43,701 nt of DNA, taken from assembly GCA_009837815.1 (NCBI GenBank), contig VXSV01000135.1:1-43701 (forward strand), written 5' to 3'. The notes under the pieces were generated by a model, which ran no database searches, was not told where the DNA came from, and was given only the letters and a program-made list of their open reading frames with translations. Position 1 is the first letter of the stretch, and the number at the start of each line of letters is the position of its first letter. Below, piece by piece: positions 32,255 to 40,968 of the stretch. Source of the stretch: Acidimicrobiia bacterium (lineage in GTDB: Bacteria > Actinomycetota > Acidimicrobiia > Spongiisociales > ZC4RG35). Position numbers and translations under genes: made by a program.

Positions 32255-34168
32255 GTGACCATCACAGAGCGATATTCCGCAAAGGACATCGTTGTCCTGG
32301 AGGGCCTGGAAGCGGTACGCCGCCGGCCCAGCATGTACATCGGATCCACCGGGCCGAGAGGGCTCCACCACCTGGTGTGGGAGGTGGTGGACAACGCCAT
32401 CGACGAGGCCATGGCCGGGCACTGCACGGTGATCGACGTGACTCTGCAGGAGGACGGGTCGGTACGGGTGTCCGACAACGGAAGAGGCATCCCGGTCGGC
32501 CTCCACACCCAAACCAGGATGTCGGCTCTGACCACCGTGCTCACCGTGCTGCACGCCGGAGGCAAATTCGAAAAAGGGTCATATCAGGTGTCCGGCGGCC
32601 TGCACGGAGTGGGCGTGTCGGTGGTCAACGCACTCTCGGAGCACCTGGACGCCGAGGTTCGCAGGGAAGGGCGGATATGGACACAGAGGTTCGAGAAGGG
32701 CTTGCCGATGGGACAGGTGGAGAAGGGCCGACGGGTCGCCCGGACGGGCACCACCATCACCTTCCTCCCCGACAACGAGATCTTCCAGGAGATTCGCACC
32801 TTCTCCCGGGCGACGGTGGCCTCCCGGCTGCGGGAGTTGGCCTATCTGAACCGAAACCTCCGGATCCAGCTGACCGATGCTCGGCAGACCCCGGCCCACA
32901 CCGAGACTTTCCAGTACAAGGGGGGGATCCGGGACTTCGTAGCTCATCTGAACCGGAAGCACGATGTTGTGAACGCCCGGCAGATCGTTGTTGAGGACCA
33001 GGATGAAGAAGCCGAGATGGAAGTGGCGCTTCAGTGGACCACGGGCTACCAGGAGAACGTGCTCTCATTCGTCAACAACATCAGGACTGCGGAGGGGGGG
33101 ACCCACGAGGAGGGATTCCGCCGCGCTCTGACCAAGGTGGCCAATGAGTACGGCCGGGCCAAGAACCTCATCAAGGAGAAGGAGTCCAACCTGACCGGAG
33201 AGGACGCCCGGGAAGGGTTGACCGCGGTGCTGTCGGTCAGGGTGAAGAACCCTCAGTTCGAAGGACAGACCAAGACCAAGCTGGGCAACACCGAGATCCG
33301 CTCCTATGTGGAGAAGGCGCTCAACAAGGCCCTCCCGGAATGGCTGGAGAAGCACTCACCCGATGCCCGGGCGATCATCACCAAGGCGTTGGGAGCGGCA
33401 AAGGCCCGGGAAGCGGCCCGCAAGGCCCGTGAGCTAACCCGGCGCAAATCGCTCCTCGAGTCGACCAGCCTGCCCGGCAAGTTGGTGGACTGCTCCAGCC
33501 GGGACCCCTCCGAGAGCGAGCTGTTCATAGTGGAGGGAAATTCGGCGGCCGGGCCGGCCAAGCAGGCCCGCGACTCCCGGGTTCAGGCCATCCTTCCCAT
33601 CCGCGGGAAGATTCTCAACGTGGAGAGAGCCCGGTTGGGGAAGGCGCTGATGAACAAGGAAGTGCGGTCGATCATCACCGCGGTGGGGACCGGCATCGGA
33701 GAGGAATTCGACATCGAGAAGTGCCGCTACCACAAGATCGTCCTGCTCACCGACGCAGATGTGGACGGCTCCCACATCCGCACCTTGTTGCTCACTCTCT
33801 TCTTCCGCAACATGCGGGGACTGCTGGAAACCGGTTACATCTACATCGCCCAGCCTCCGCTCTACCGGGTAAAGCGGGGCGCCAAGGTGATCTACCTGAA
33901 GAACGATGCGGAGTTGGAGGCGCTGCGGCGCAAACACCCCCGGATCAACCCCACCCGTTTCAAGGGGCTGGGAGAGATGAATCCCGATGAGTTGTGGGAC
34001 ACCACCATGAACCCCAAGACCCGGACCCTCCTGCGGGTGCAGACCAACAACCTGGCCGCGGTGATGGAGGAAAACGAGCTGTTCCGGACACTGATGGGCG
34101 ATGACGTCCCGGCCCGGCGAGAGTACATCAAGACCCACGCCTCCGACATCCGCTTTCTCGACGTATGA
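32255..34168 (+). CDS. gyrB: DNA gyrase subunit B
   Basis: ATPase and TOPRIM subunit of gyrase, 637 residues. GHKL ATPase motifs: VVDNAIDEAMAGHC, RVSDNGRGIPVG and GGLHGVGVSVVNALS. TOPRIM: the catalytic glutamate Glu427 lies in VEGNSAAGPAKQARDS, where the third residue is Asn429 in place of the almost universal Asp (EGDSA); the DADVDGSHI acidic cluster is intact. GTG at 32255 is chosen because AGGAGG lies 13 bases upstream and the product begins TITERYSAKDIVVLEGLEAV; the frame is open back to 32177, but no family similarity extends there. gyrA follows with an ATGA overlap. Confidence 0.97.
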   Translation: MTITERYSAKDIVVLEGLEAVRRRPSMYIGSTGPRGLHHLVWEVVDNAIDEAMAGHCTVIDVTLQEDGSVRVSDNGRGIPVGLHTQTRMSALTTVLTVLHAGGKFEKGSYQVSGGLHGVGVSVVNALSEHLDAEVRREGRIWTQRFEKGLPMGQVEKGRRVARTGTTITFLPDNEIFQEIRTFSRATVASRLRELAYLNRNLRIQLTDARQTPAHTETFQYKGGIRDFVAHLNRKHDVVNARQIVVEDQDEEAEMEVALQWTTGYQENVLSFVNNIRTAEGGTHEEGFRRALTKVANEYGRAKNLIKEKESNLTGEDAREGLTAVLSVRVKNPQFEGQTKTKLGNTEIRSYVEKALNKALPEWLEKHSPDARAIITKALGAAKAREAARKARELTRRKSLLESTSLPGKLVDCSSRDPSESELFIVEGNSAAGPAKQARDSRVQAILPIRGKILNVERARLGKALMNKEVRSIITAVGTGIGEEFDIEKCRYHKIVLLTDADVDGSHIRTLLLTLFFRNMRGLLETGYIYIAQPPLYRVKRGAKVIYLKNDAELEALRRKHPRINPTRFKGLGEMNPDELWDTTMNPKTRTLLRVQTNNLAAVMEENELFRTLMGDDVPARREYIKTHASDIRFLDV

Positions 34169-36618
34169 CCGAGGAGACGCCTCCCTTGAATCCCACGCTG
34201 TACATGGGTCCCGAGATCGGTCTGACAGAAGAGATGTCGCAGTCCTTCATGGATTACGCCATGTCGGTGATCATCTCCAGGGCTTTGCCCGACGTGCGGG
34301 ACGGACTGAAGCCGGTCCAGCGCAGGATCATTTACTCCATGAACCAGGCCAACCTGGTACCGACTGGTCGGCACCGCAAGTGCGCCACGGTGGTGGGAGA
34401 CGTAATGGCCCGGTTCCATCCCCACGGCGACCAGGCCATCTATGACGCACTGGTCCGCCTGGGCCAAGACTTCAGCCTCGGCCACCCTTTGGTCGACCCG
34501 CAGGGAAACTTCGGCAGCGTCGAAGATCCGCCGGGCCAGATGCGCTATACCGAGTGCCGGTTGTCGGAGATTTCCTTATCGATGCTGGAAGGCATCGACG
34601 AGGACACGGTGGACTTCGTGGAGAACTACGACGGGGAACATCGCGAGCCGGCGGTGCTTCCCTCCCGCTACCCCAATCTTCTGGTAAACGGCGCCCAGGG
34701 GATCGCGGTGGGGATGGCCACCAACATCCCTCCCCACAATCTGGGCGAGGTTATCGACGCTTGCGTTTACCTTCTGGACAACCCGGACTGTCCGCCTGCC
34801 GACCTTCTGAAGTACGTCAAAGGGCCGGATTTCCCCTCCGGGGGACAGATCGTGGCCGACGACGCGGTGAAGGAAGCGCTTGTCACCGGTCGGGGCTCGG
34901 TCAAGGTGAGGGCGGTGGCCGAGGTCGCCGAGATCCGGCCGGGACGCACGGCCATAGTGGTCACCGAGCTCCCATACCAGGTCTCCCAGGACCGGGTGTT
35001 GAAAAAGATCGCCGACCTCGTCAACCAAAAGGAGATCGCAGGCATCGCCGATCTCCGCAACGAGTCATCGTCGCGGGTCGGCACCCGACTGGTCATTGAA
35101 TTGAAGAAGGGCGCCGTCCCCGAAGTTGTCAAGAACCAGCTCTACAAGCGGACCCAACTCCAGAGCACCTTCGGGGTGAACATGGTCGCCCTGGTGGACG
35201 GGATCCCCCGCACGATGGGCATCGCGGAGGCCCTTGGCCACTACCTCGACCAACAGATGGAAGTGGTGGAGCGGAGGACCCGCTTCCGACTCGACAAGGC
35301 CGCGGCTCGCGCCCACATATTGGAAGGCCTTTGCATAGCGGTGGATCACATCACCGAGGTGATCGCCGTGATTCGCTCCTCGGCCAACACTCCCGAGGCG
35401 CGTTCTCGCCTGGCAGACCGGTTCGAACTCTCCGAAATCCAGGCCAACGCCATCCTGGAGATGCCGCTGCGCCGCCTCACCGCCCTCGAGTCCGAGAAGC
35501 TGGCCACAGAGCTAGCCCGACTCCGGGAGGTCATAGCCGACCTTGAGGACATCCTGGCCAAGCCTCCCCGCCGGTGGGCGATCATCCGCGCCACCCTCCA
35601 GGAGGTCCGCAAGGCGCATGCCGTCGCCCGACGGAGCCGGCTGATAGGTGAGCTTGGCGAGATGTCCATCGAAGATCTCATCGCCGACGAGGAGTTGATC
35701 GTCACCGTTTCACGGAGCGGTTATTTGAAGTCGGTTAAAGCCGGCGCCTACCGTACCCAAGGGAGAGGCGGCCGGGGCGTGAAAGCCGCCGGGCTGGCCG
35801 AGGATGATGTGATCTCACACCTGGTCCATACCACCGCCCATTCGTATCTGCTGTTCTTCACCAACCGGGGGGTGGTTCACCGGTTGCGCGCCCACGAGAT
35901 CCCCCGGCAGTCCCGGACCGGCAAGGGTGTCCTGGCCCATGCCGTTCTTCCCATCCAGCCGGAGGAACGGATCGAGGCGATCATCGACACCCGAGACTAT
36001 GAAACAGTGAAGTACCTGGTGATGTTCACTCGTCAAGGGATGGTGAAAAAGACCGACTTGAAGGCTTATGACTCCCGTCAGAAGACCCTTCGGGCCATCA
36101 ACCTGTCGCCCGGCGACGAATTGGTGGCGGTACGCACCACCAATGGCGACAACGATCTGTTGATCTTCACCGAGCGGGGACAAGGACTTCGCTTCCACGA
36201 AGAGGGCATTCGCCCGTTGGGAAGAGCTACCCGCGGTGTCATCGGGATTCGGTTATTGGAGAACGACAAGGTGGTGGGCGCCTGTTCGGACATGGAGGGG
36301 AACGAGGTCCTTCTGGTCACCTCCAAGGGGTTTGCGAAGCGCACGAAGATGAGCCTGTTTGCATTGCGCAAGCGGAAAGGGCAGGGAGTTATCGCCATCA
36401 AACTTTCCAAACCGAGGGGCATGTTGGTCGGCGCCCGGGCGGTGGGGCCTGAGACCGAGGTGATGCTTATCTCCTCGCGGGGGATCGCCATTCGGACAGA
36501 GGTCTCTTCGGTAAGCACCCAGGGTCGCTACGCCACAGGGGTGAAGGCGATGCAGTTGGGCGACGACGAGACGCTGTCTGCGTTTGAGATCGTTCCCACC
36601 GAGAACGGGGACGGCTGA
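34165..36618 (+). CDS. gyrA: DNA gyrase subunit A
   Basis: Breakage-reunion subunit, 817 residues. Catalytic Tyr128 in [10 protein letters not shown]. The quinolone-determining loop reads [13 protein letters not shown]: Gln90 occupies the site of E. coli Ser83 (Ala90 in M. tuberculosis), while Asp94 (E. coli Asp87) is kept. The C-terminal beta-pinwheel domain carries the GyrA box as QGRGGRG, which identifies a true gyrase that wraps DNA rather than topoisomerase IV. The ATG at 34165 overlaps the gyrB stop. Confidence 0.97.
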   Translation: MTEETPPLNPTLYMGPEIGLTEEMSQSFMDYAMSVIISRALPDVRDGLKPVQRRIIYSMNQANLVPTGRHRKCATVVGDVMARFHPHGDQAIYDALVRLGQDFSLGHPLVDPQGNFGSVEDPPGQMRYTECRLSEISLSMLEGIDEDTVDFVENYDGEHREPAVLPSRYPNLLVNGAQGIAVGMATNIPPHNLGEVIDACVYLLDNPDCPPADLLKYVKGPDFPSGGQIVADDAVKEALVTGRGSVKVRAVAEVAEIRPGRTAIVVTELPYQVSQDRVLKKIADLVNQKEIAGIADLRNESSSRVGTRLVIELKKGAVPEVVKNQLYKRTQLQSTFGVNMVALVDGIPRTMGIAEALGHYLDQQMEVVERRTRFRLDKAAARAHILEGLCIAVDHITEVIAVIRSSANTPEARSRLADRFELSEIQANAILEMPLRRLTALESEKLATELARLREVIADLEDILAKPPRRWAIIRATLQEVRKAHAVARRSRLIGELGEMSIEDLIADEELIVTVSRSGYLKSVKAGAYRTQGRGGRGVKAAGLAEDDVISHLVHTTAHSYLLFFTNRGVVHRLRAHEIPRQSRTGKGVLAHAVLPIQPEERIEAIIDTRDYETVKYLVMFTRQGMVKKTDLKAYDSRQKTLRAINLSPGDELVAVRTTNGDNDLLIFTERGQGLRFHEEGIRPLGRATRGVIGIRLLENDKVVGACSDMEGNEVLLVTSKGFAKRTKMSLFALRKRKGQGVIAIKLSKPRGMLVGARAVGPETEVMLISSRGIAIRTEVSSVSTQGRYATGVKAMQLGDDETLSAFEIVPTENGDG

Positions 36619-36659
36619 CCGGACGGCGCCGGAAGCAGCGGCCCGCCGGTAGTCTCTGG

Positions 36660-37166
36660 ATGGTGTTGGACGCGCAGCCCACCCACTCGGTTCACCGGGT
36701 CCGCAGAATCATCCGTCGGGTGGATCCGTGGACCGTGCTGAAGGTGTCCTTCATCGTCTACATGGTGGCGGCATTCGGGTTCATGCTGGCCTCGGTGATG
36801 TTCTGGGAGGTGGTGGAAAGATCGGGCATTCCCCAGAAGATCACCGACTTTTTGATCCAGATCACCCTTCTGGATGAAGGGGAGGCGCCTTTCTCGAACA
36901 CCGAGCAATTCGTCCGGCTCTCAGCGATTCTGGCGGTCGCCTGGGCATTTCTGTCCAGCGGCCTCACCACTCTCGGCGCCATCATGTACAACCTGGTGGC
37001 CGACGTGGTGGGGGGCGTGGAGGTGGTGCTGTTGGAGGAGAACGTGGTTCCGGTGCTGGTAGCCGCCCCGCCCTCGGAAACGGTCCGGGTCCAATCGTAT
37101 ACCCCCGCCGAGCTGCCCGCTCCCACACGCTCCGATCAGCCCACCATGCTGGTGGAGTCGGAGTAG
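36660..37166 (+). CDS. DUF3566 transmembrane protein
   Basis: 168 residues. The N-terminal RRVDPWTVLKVSFIVYMVAAFGFML matches the start of DUF3566 proteins, which follow gyrA in many Actinobacteria (Rv0007 in M. tuberculosis). Two hydrophobic segments are visible (about 25-48 and 83-107), and NLVADVVGGVEVVL closes the domain. The C-terminal 40 residues are rich in Pro and polar residues. Function is unknown in the family. Confidence 0.85.
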   Translation: MVLDAQPTHSVHRVRRIIRRVDPWTVLKVSFIVYMVAAFGFMLASVMFWEVVERSGIPQKITDFLIQITLLDEGEAPFSNTEQFVRLSAILAVAWAFLSSGLTTLGAIMYNLVADVVGGVEVVLLEENVVPVLVAAPPSETVRVQSYTPAELPAPTRSDQPTMLVESE

Positions 37167-37253
37167 CTCCAAGGCCGGTGTGTCGGGGCCGGATTGTGCT
37201 TTGCTGAGGTGTATCGATCAGGTCCGAGTCTCCCTACCCGGCCGGGGGAAGAG

Positions 37254-38729
37254 TCATAGGAGGAGTCCACTGGTGTCTTCGACGTCTTCCTCTCTCATCA
37301 GCATGGCGGGCAGGATGGCCAGCAGGGAAAGGAATCCGGTGATCATGAAGAGGTTCTGGAACACGGTGACGCCGGCTCCTATCAAAACGGCCTCGGTCTC
37401 CTCGAAGGTCGGTCCCAGGGCCACGTCGCCGGTCAGGCTGTAGAAGCGTTCTATGCCCCAGGCGGACAAGGCGGCCAGGCCCAACGCCATCCCCACCATC
37501 CGCGACGCCGTCACCAACGAGGCCGCCGCTCCCCAATAGTGGCCCGGGGCCGCGCTCAGAGCGCTGACTCCTATGGGCGGGATGACCAACCCGAATCCCA
37601 AACCCGCCATAACCAGGGGCAGAGTGAGCCGGGGTTCTTCCACCTGGGTTTCCCAGCCACTCATGACCAACAAGCCCGCCCCCATGAACGCCAAGCCTAT
37701 GATGCACACCGATCTCACTCCGGCCCGGCGCAGGACATAGCCTCCCACCACCGCCCCCACCGGAATGGCTGCCGTCAGCCGCAACAATTGGAGAACGCTC
37801 TCCAATGCTCCCTTCTCCATGACGGTGGCCGCCATGAGCGGCACTGCCACCAACGCGATGATCAGGGCGACCCCAACCAGGAACTGGGTTGTGTTGGAGG
37901 AGAGAAACGCCCTGGACCTGTACAGGAAGGGGGCCAGGAGTGGCTGGGCGGAGCGTCTCTCCACCATGACCAGCGCGAAAATCAAAGCGATCCCGGCCGC
38001 CGCGAAGAGGTAGGGGTACACCGACTCTCCCGAGAAAATGGCCCGCTGCGATAGCCCGGCGGTCAGAAAGATAAGGGACGCTCCCAGCACCACCGCCCCG
38101 AAATAGTCCATCTTGGCCGCGGGGTTGGGGCGATTCGGCAGGATGGCCAGAAGCCCGATGAGAATGAAACTCTGGGGTATGTCCAGCCAGAATATCCACC
38201 GCCACCCCGCCAACTCGATGATTGCCCCCCCATATAGTGGCCCCAACACCGACCCGGCTTCAGCCGCGGCCGCCACCAGCCCGATCGCAATGCCCCTCCT
38301 TTCGGGCGACACCGCCGCCACCGCCATCGCCAAACCTATGGGCACTGTGGCGCCTCCTCCGACTGCCTGGATCACTCTGGCGGAAACTATCCACTCGAAG
38401 TTGGGCGCCAGGGCCACGAACAACGACCCTACCGAGAACACCACCAAAGAGGCCTGGAACATCCTGATGCGCCCGTGGACGTCGGACAGGCGCCCACCCA
38501 AGGGCATGGCCACCGTGTAGGCGACCAGGTACCCGGTGACGATCCAGGACGCTCTGTCGAGGTCGGTGAGAGGGATCTCCAAGTCCACCATGACGCCTGG
38601 CAGGGCGGCCACCACAACGGTCTGATCCAGGGCGGTGGAAAAGACCCCCAGGCAGATGATCGCCAGAACACCCGACTCGGAGGAGGCTATTGACGTGAAG
38701 AGCTGTCTGGCGCCCTTCACTGCCCTCAC
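37254..38729 (-). CDS. MFS transporter, DHA2-type with 14 segments (P55-like)
   Basis: 491 residues with about 14 hydrophobic segments. Motif D-like LGVFSTALDQTVVVAALP, motif A-like PLGGRLSDVHGRIRMF and a motif C region SVLGPLYGG place it in the drug:H+ antiporter-2 branch. GTG at 38729 overlaps the stop of the LprG-like lipoprotein gene as GTGA (a second GTG lies three codons later). The pairing, with the lipoprotein first and the transporter second, is that of the mycobacterial lprG-Rv1410c (P55) operon, which exports triacylglycerol-type lipids. On sequence alone it could equally be a general multidrug exporter; the pairing favours lipid export. Confidence 0.88.
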   Translation of the reverse strand: MRAVKGARQLFTSIASSESGVLAIICLGVFSTALDQTVVVAALPGVMVDLEIPLTDLDRASWIVTGYLVAYTVAMPLGGRLSDVHGRIRMFQASLVVFSVGSLFVALAPNFEWIVSARVIQAVGGGATVPIGLAMAVAAVSPERRGIAIGLVAAAAEAGSVLGPLYGGAIIELAGWRWIFWLDIPQSFILIGLLAILPNRPNPAAKMDYFGAVVLGASLIFLTAGLSQRAIFSGESVYPYLFAAAGIALIFALVMVERRSAQPLLAPFLYRSRAFLSSNTTQFLVGVALIIALVAVPLMAATVMEKGALESVLQLLRLTAAIPVGAVVGGYVLRRAGVRSVCIIGLAFMGAGLLVMSGWETQVEEPRLTLPLVMAGLGFGLVIPPIGVSALSAAPGHYWGAAASLVTASRMVGMALGLAALSAWGIERFYSLTGDVALGPTFEETEAVLIGAGVTVFQNLFMITGFLSLLAILPAMLMREEDVEDTSGLLL

Positions 38730-39511
38730 CCGAGGTCCGGGAGTTCGATGTCGACAGAAACGTCGATGCCTTCGATGGTCAGGAGGCGGACGGTTTCGGG
38801 TGCGTCGTCGTTGTAGATCCGGCCGGCGATCCTGATCTGCTTCAGAGCGTGGTCGGTCTCGTCGATCCAGAGACCCAGGCTCACCGCATGACCCGGGTCG
38901 ACGGACGAGATGAGGTCCGACAACTGCTCTGACGACAAGGTTCCATCGACGCGGATGGTCTGGACGCCGTCCAGAGACTCCCGGCCTGCGACAACGGCGC
39001 CGTCCTTGATGGTGGTGAGCAGATCCTGCAAAGTGAAGCCCAGTCCCGAGAATTTGAATGGCACCTGCTCCAAGGGGAGGGGGTTCCACGGCGCATCTGC
39101 AGAGAGCTTGAGGTATGCCTCCTCCCCGACCGCCATCATCTCTATCTCCACAAACCCGAATCCGGGCGCCTCCACGTCAACAACCATCCTGAAGCTGTCG
39201 GGCGACTCGACCTCTGTTTCCATCCTCTTGAAGGTGGTGCCGAAGAACTTGGCGCCCGATTCCAGTTCGTCGACCATGCTGAACCTGGCGGTCGACATGG
39301 CGGCCATCACCTCTCCCGCCCCGGTCAGCAGGGCATCCACATCAACGTCCGGCGCCGGATCGGGCGAGGAGTCCCCTCCGCACCCGGCGACCAGGGAAGC
39401 CAAAGCCATCATCGCAACGGTGATGGAAAATAGCCGAGGCGGTGTCCTGGACGGCCTTGTGTCGTCGGCTCGATCGAGGCGGTTGAAGATGCTCCTCGTC
39501 AGCCACAGCAT
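38726..39511 (-). CDS. LprG/LppX-family lipoprotein
   Basis: 261 residues. Signal peptide with hydrophobic stretch LFSITVAMMALASLVAGC; the lipobox cysteine is Cys44. The mature part resembles the LppX/LprA/F/G fold: FGTTFKRMETEVESPDSFRM, FVEIEMMAVGEEAYLKLS, a tryptophan-proline turn (PWNPLPLEQVPF), and LGLWIDETDHALKQIRIAGRI. Family members carry a hydrophobic cavity that holds lipid tails. The ATG at 39511 gives an unusually long n-region before the signal and has no good Shine-Dalgarno, so the start may be elsewhere. Operon partner is the MFS transporter. Confidence 0.82.
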   Translation of the reverse strand: MLWLTRSIFNRLDRADDTRPSRTPPRLFSITVAMMALASLVAGCGGDSSPDPAPDVDVDALLTGAGEVMAAMSTARFSMVDELESGAKFFGTTFKRMETEVESPDSFRMVVDVEAPGFGFVEIEMMAVGEEAYLKLSADAPWNPLPLEQVPFKFSGLGFTLQDLLTTIKDGAVVAGRESLDGVQTIRVDGTLSSEQLSDLISSVDPGHAVSLGLWIDETDHALKQIRIAGRIYNDDAPETVRLLTIEGIDVSVDIELPDLG

Positions 39512-39564
39512 GATAAAAGTCAGGGTAGCCGCATCTCTTCGAGGAGACCTGCCATCTTCCGACG

Positions 39565-39570
39565 TATAAT
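39565..39570 (+). promoter_or_regulatory. Consensus -10 before the sterol methyltransferase gene
   Basis: Perfect TATAAT, 29 bases before the GTG at 39600, with a GGAAAGG ribosome-binding site at 39589-39595. A recognisable -35 is absent. The same bases read on the minus strand give TATACG, a possible -10 for the divergent lipoprotein-transporter operon. Confidence 0.45.
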
Positions 39571-39599
39571 GCCACTGCCTCGAATAGTGGAAAGGCGCC

Positions 39600-40637
39600 G
39601 TGCGACTCCGTGAACTACACAAAGGGCTGAAGGCCGCCTACCGCGGGTCTGACGTCGCTCACCGCGTTCGACGCTTCCATGGATGGAGCGACAGAGCCTC
39701 GGCGGCGGAAGTCCGGACGAGCGACTACGACCACGCCGAAACCGTGGAGGAATACTACGACCTCTGCAGCGAGTTCATGGTGTTCGGTTGGGGTGAGTCC
39801 CTGCACTTCGCCCCTCTGGCGCCCCACGAGAGCTTGGAGGAGTCCAAGATCCGACACCAGCGGTTGATGATCGCCAAGCTCGAGTTGACAGAGGGCATGA
39901 CGGTGATCGACGTCGGTTGTGGGATCGGCGGTCCGATGCGCCGTTTGGTCCGCGAGGCCGGCGTCAGGGTCGCCGGAGTAAACCGCAGCAAGATCCAGCT
40001 CGACAAGGCCAAGGCGTTGAACGCCGAGGCGGGACTCGAGCATATGGCCGACTACCTGGAGGCCAGCTTTATGGACATGGGCGCCTTCGCGGACGCCACT
40101 TTCGACCGGGGTTACGCAATCGAATCCACATGCCATGCGCCGGACAAGGTGGGGGCCTTTGCCGAGATCCACCGCGTGCTGAAGCCCGGTGCGCTGTTCT
40201 GGGGTCAGGAAATGTGCATGACCGACAAGTTCGACTCCGAAGACCCCCGGCACCGGACTATCAAACAGGACCTGATGCATGGCATCGCGCTAAAAGACAT
40301 CGCCACTACCGATGAGGTGGACAGGGCTCTGGCAACGGCGGGATTCGAGGTCATCGAAGGGGTGGACCGAGCGGTCGATGAGAACAGTGCGGTCACGCCC
40401 TGGTACCTGCCCATGGATACTCCCCACCGGAGGGGGGGAAACGCCCTACGCAGGATCCCGATGGGCCGCCGGGCAATCGTCTGGGCATCCAGCCTGGCCG
40501 AAGCCACAAGAGTGTTGCCCAAGGGGTCATCGGATGTCATCAAATTGCTGGATCAGACCGCCAAAGCTCTTGTCGAAGGCGGAAGCACCGGCCTTTTCAC
40601 TCCTCTGTACTGTTTCCTGGCGCGCAAACCTCTCTAA
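39600..40637 (+). CDS. Sterol 24-C-methyltransferase homologue
   Basis: 345 residues. In order: YYDLCSEFMVFGWGESLHFAP (52-72; the eukaryotic SMT region I is Y-E-Y-G-W-G-x-S-F-H-F), SAM motif DVGCGIGGPMRRL (104-116), YAIESTCHAPDKVGAF (172-187; IEATCHAP in fungi and plants), EIHRVLKPG, EMCMTDKFD (204-212), GFEV, and PWY (267-269). The end, GGSTGLFTPLYCFLARKP, is typical of the sterol methyltransferase C-terminal domain (PF08498 type). Such a run of matches points to SAM-dependent alkylation of a sterol or sterol-like side chain and not merely a generic methyltransferase. GTG start with GGAAAGG upstream. Substrate specificity in this bacterium is unknown; no squalene epoxidase or oxidosqualene cyclase is in the window. 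Confidence 0.9.
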   Translation: MRLRELHKGLKAAYRGSDVAHRVRRFHGWSDRASAAEVRTSDYDHAETVEEYYDLCSEFMVFGWGESLHFAPLAPHESLEESKIRHQRLMIAKLELTEGMTVIDVGCGIGGPMRRLVREAGVRVAGVNRSKIQLDKAKALNAEAGLEHMADYLEASFMDMGAFADATFDRGYAIESTCHAPDKVGAFAEIHRVLKPGALFWGQEMCMTDKFDSEDPRHRTIKQDLMHGIALKDIATTDEVDRALATAGFEVIEGVDRAVDENSAVTPWYLPMDTPHRRGGNALRRIPMGRRAIVWASSLAEATRVLPKGSSDVIKLLDQTAKALVEGGSTGLFTPLYCFLARKPL

Positions 40638-40663
40638 ATCCTCTCCCCGCCGTCATACACATG

Positions 40664-40684
40664 CCGGACCGCGGACAGGTCCGG
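40664..40684. terminator. Hairpin between sterol methyltransferase and tRNA-Ile genes
   Basis: Perfect 7-bp stem CCGGACC/GGTCCGG with a 7-base loop, in the 90-base gap between the convergent methyltransferase (+) and tRNA-Ile (-). No T-tract on either side. Could terminate both transcripts. Confidence 0.5.
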
Positions 40685-40727
40685 GAACCAGCCTCCCTGT
40701 AGAGCCTTCGACCGGCGTCAAATCCGG

Positions 40728-40802
40728 TGGGCCCACCTGGATTTGAACCAGGGACCTCATCCTTATCAGGGATGCGCTCTAACCAACCTGAGCTATGAGC
40801 CC
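40728..40802 (-). tRNA. ileT: tRNA-Ile (anticodon GAU)
   Basis: 75 bases folding as a full cloverleaf on the minus strand. Acceptor GGGCTCA pairs with TGGGCCC; D-arm GCTCAGGTTGGTTAGAGC; anticodon stem CATCC/GGATG around CTGATAA with anticodon GAT; T-arm CCTGG-TTCAAAT-CCAGG; discriminator A. The 3' CCA is not encoded (CCG follows). A tRNA-Ile near gyrA is common in Actinobacteria, usually followed by tRNA-Ala, which is not found here. Confidence 0.97.
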
Positions 40803-40968
40803 GGAAAACCCAAATCCTAACCCCGTTGATTTCGGGCAAGGTCCGGTTTTGGACAGGGCGCTCTTCCAGGCCGCAGGTCGCCAGGGCGCCGTGGGGCCGG
40901 CAGGAACTATCGTTCGGGGCGGGCGTGGGTTCGGTATGTCCAGAACGAGAGGCGGAGAGTTTGAGATC

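Noticed and set aside
37167-37253. Terminator between DUF3566 and the MFS gene
   Set aside because: GGCCGG repeats are direct rather than inverted; no convincing stem-loop with a T-tract was found.
37167-40727. tRNA-Ala companion to tRNA-Ile
   Set aside because: No second cloverleaf was found; no other TTCGAAT- or TTCAAAT-type T-loop with matching stems is seen near it.
40795-40968. FAD oxidoreductase start at ATG 40795
   Set aside because: It would overlap the tRNA-Ile gene and has no Shine-Dalgarno; ATG 40969 has GGAGAG upstream and leads directly into the FAD motif.
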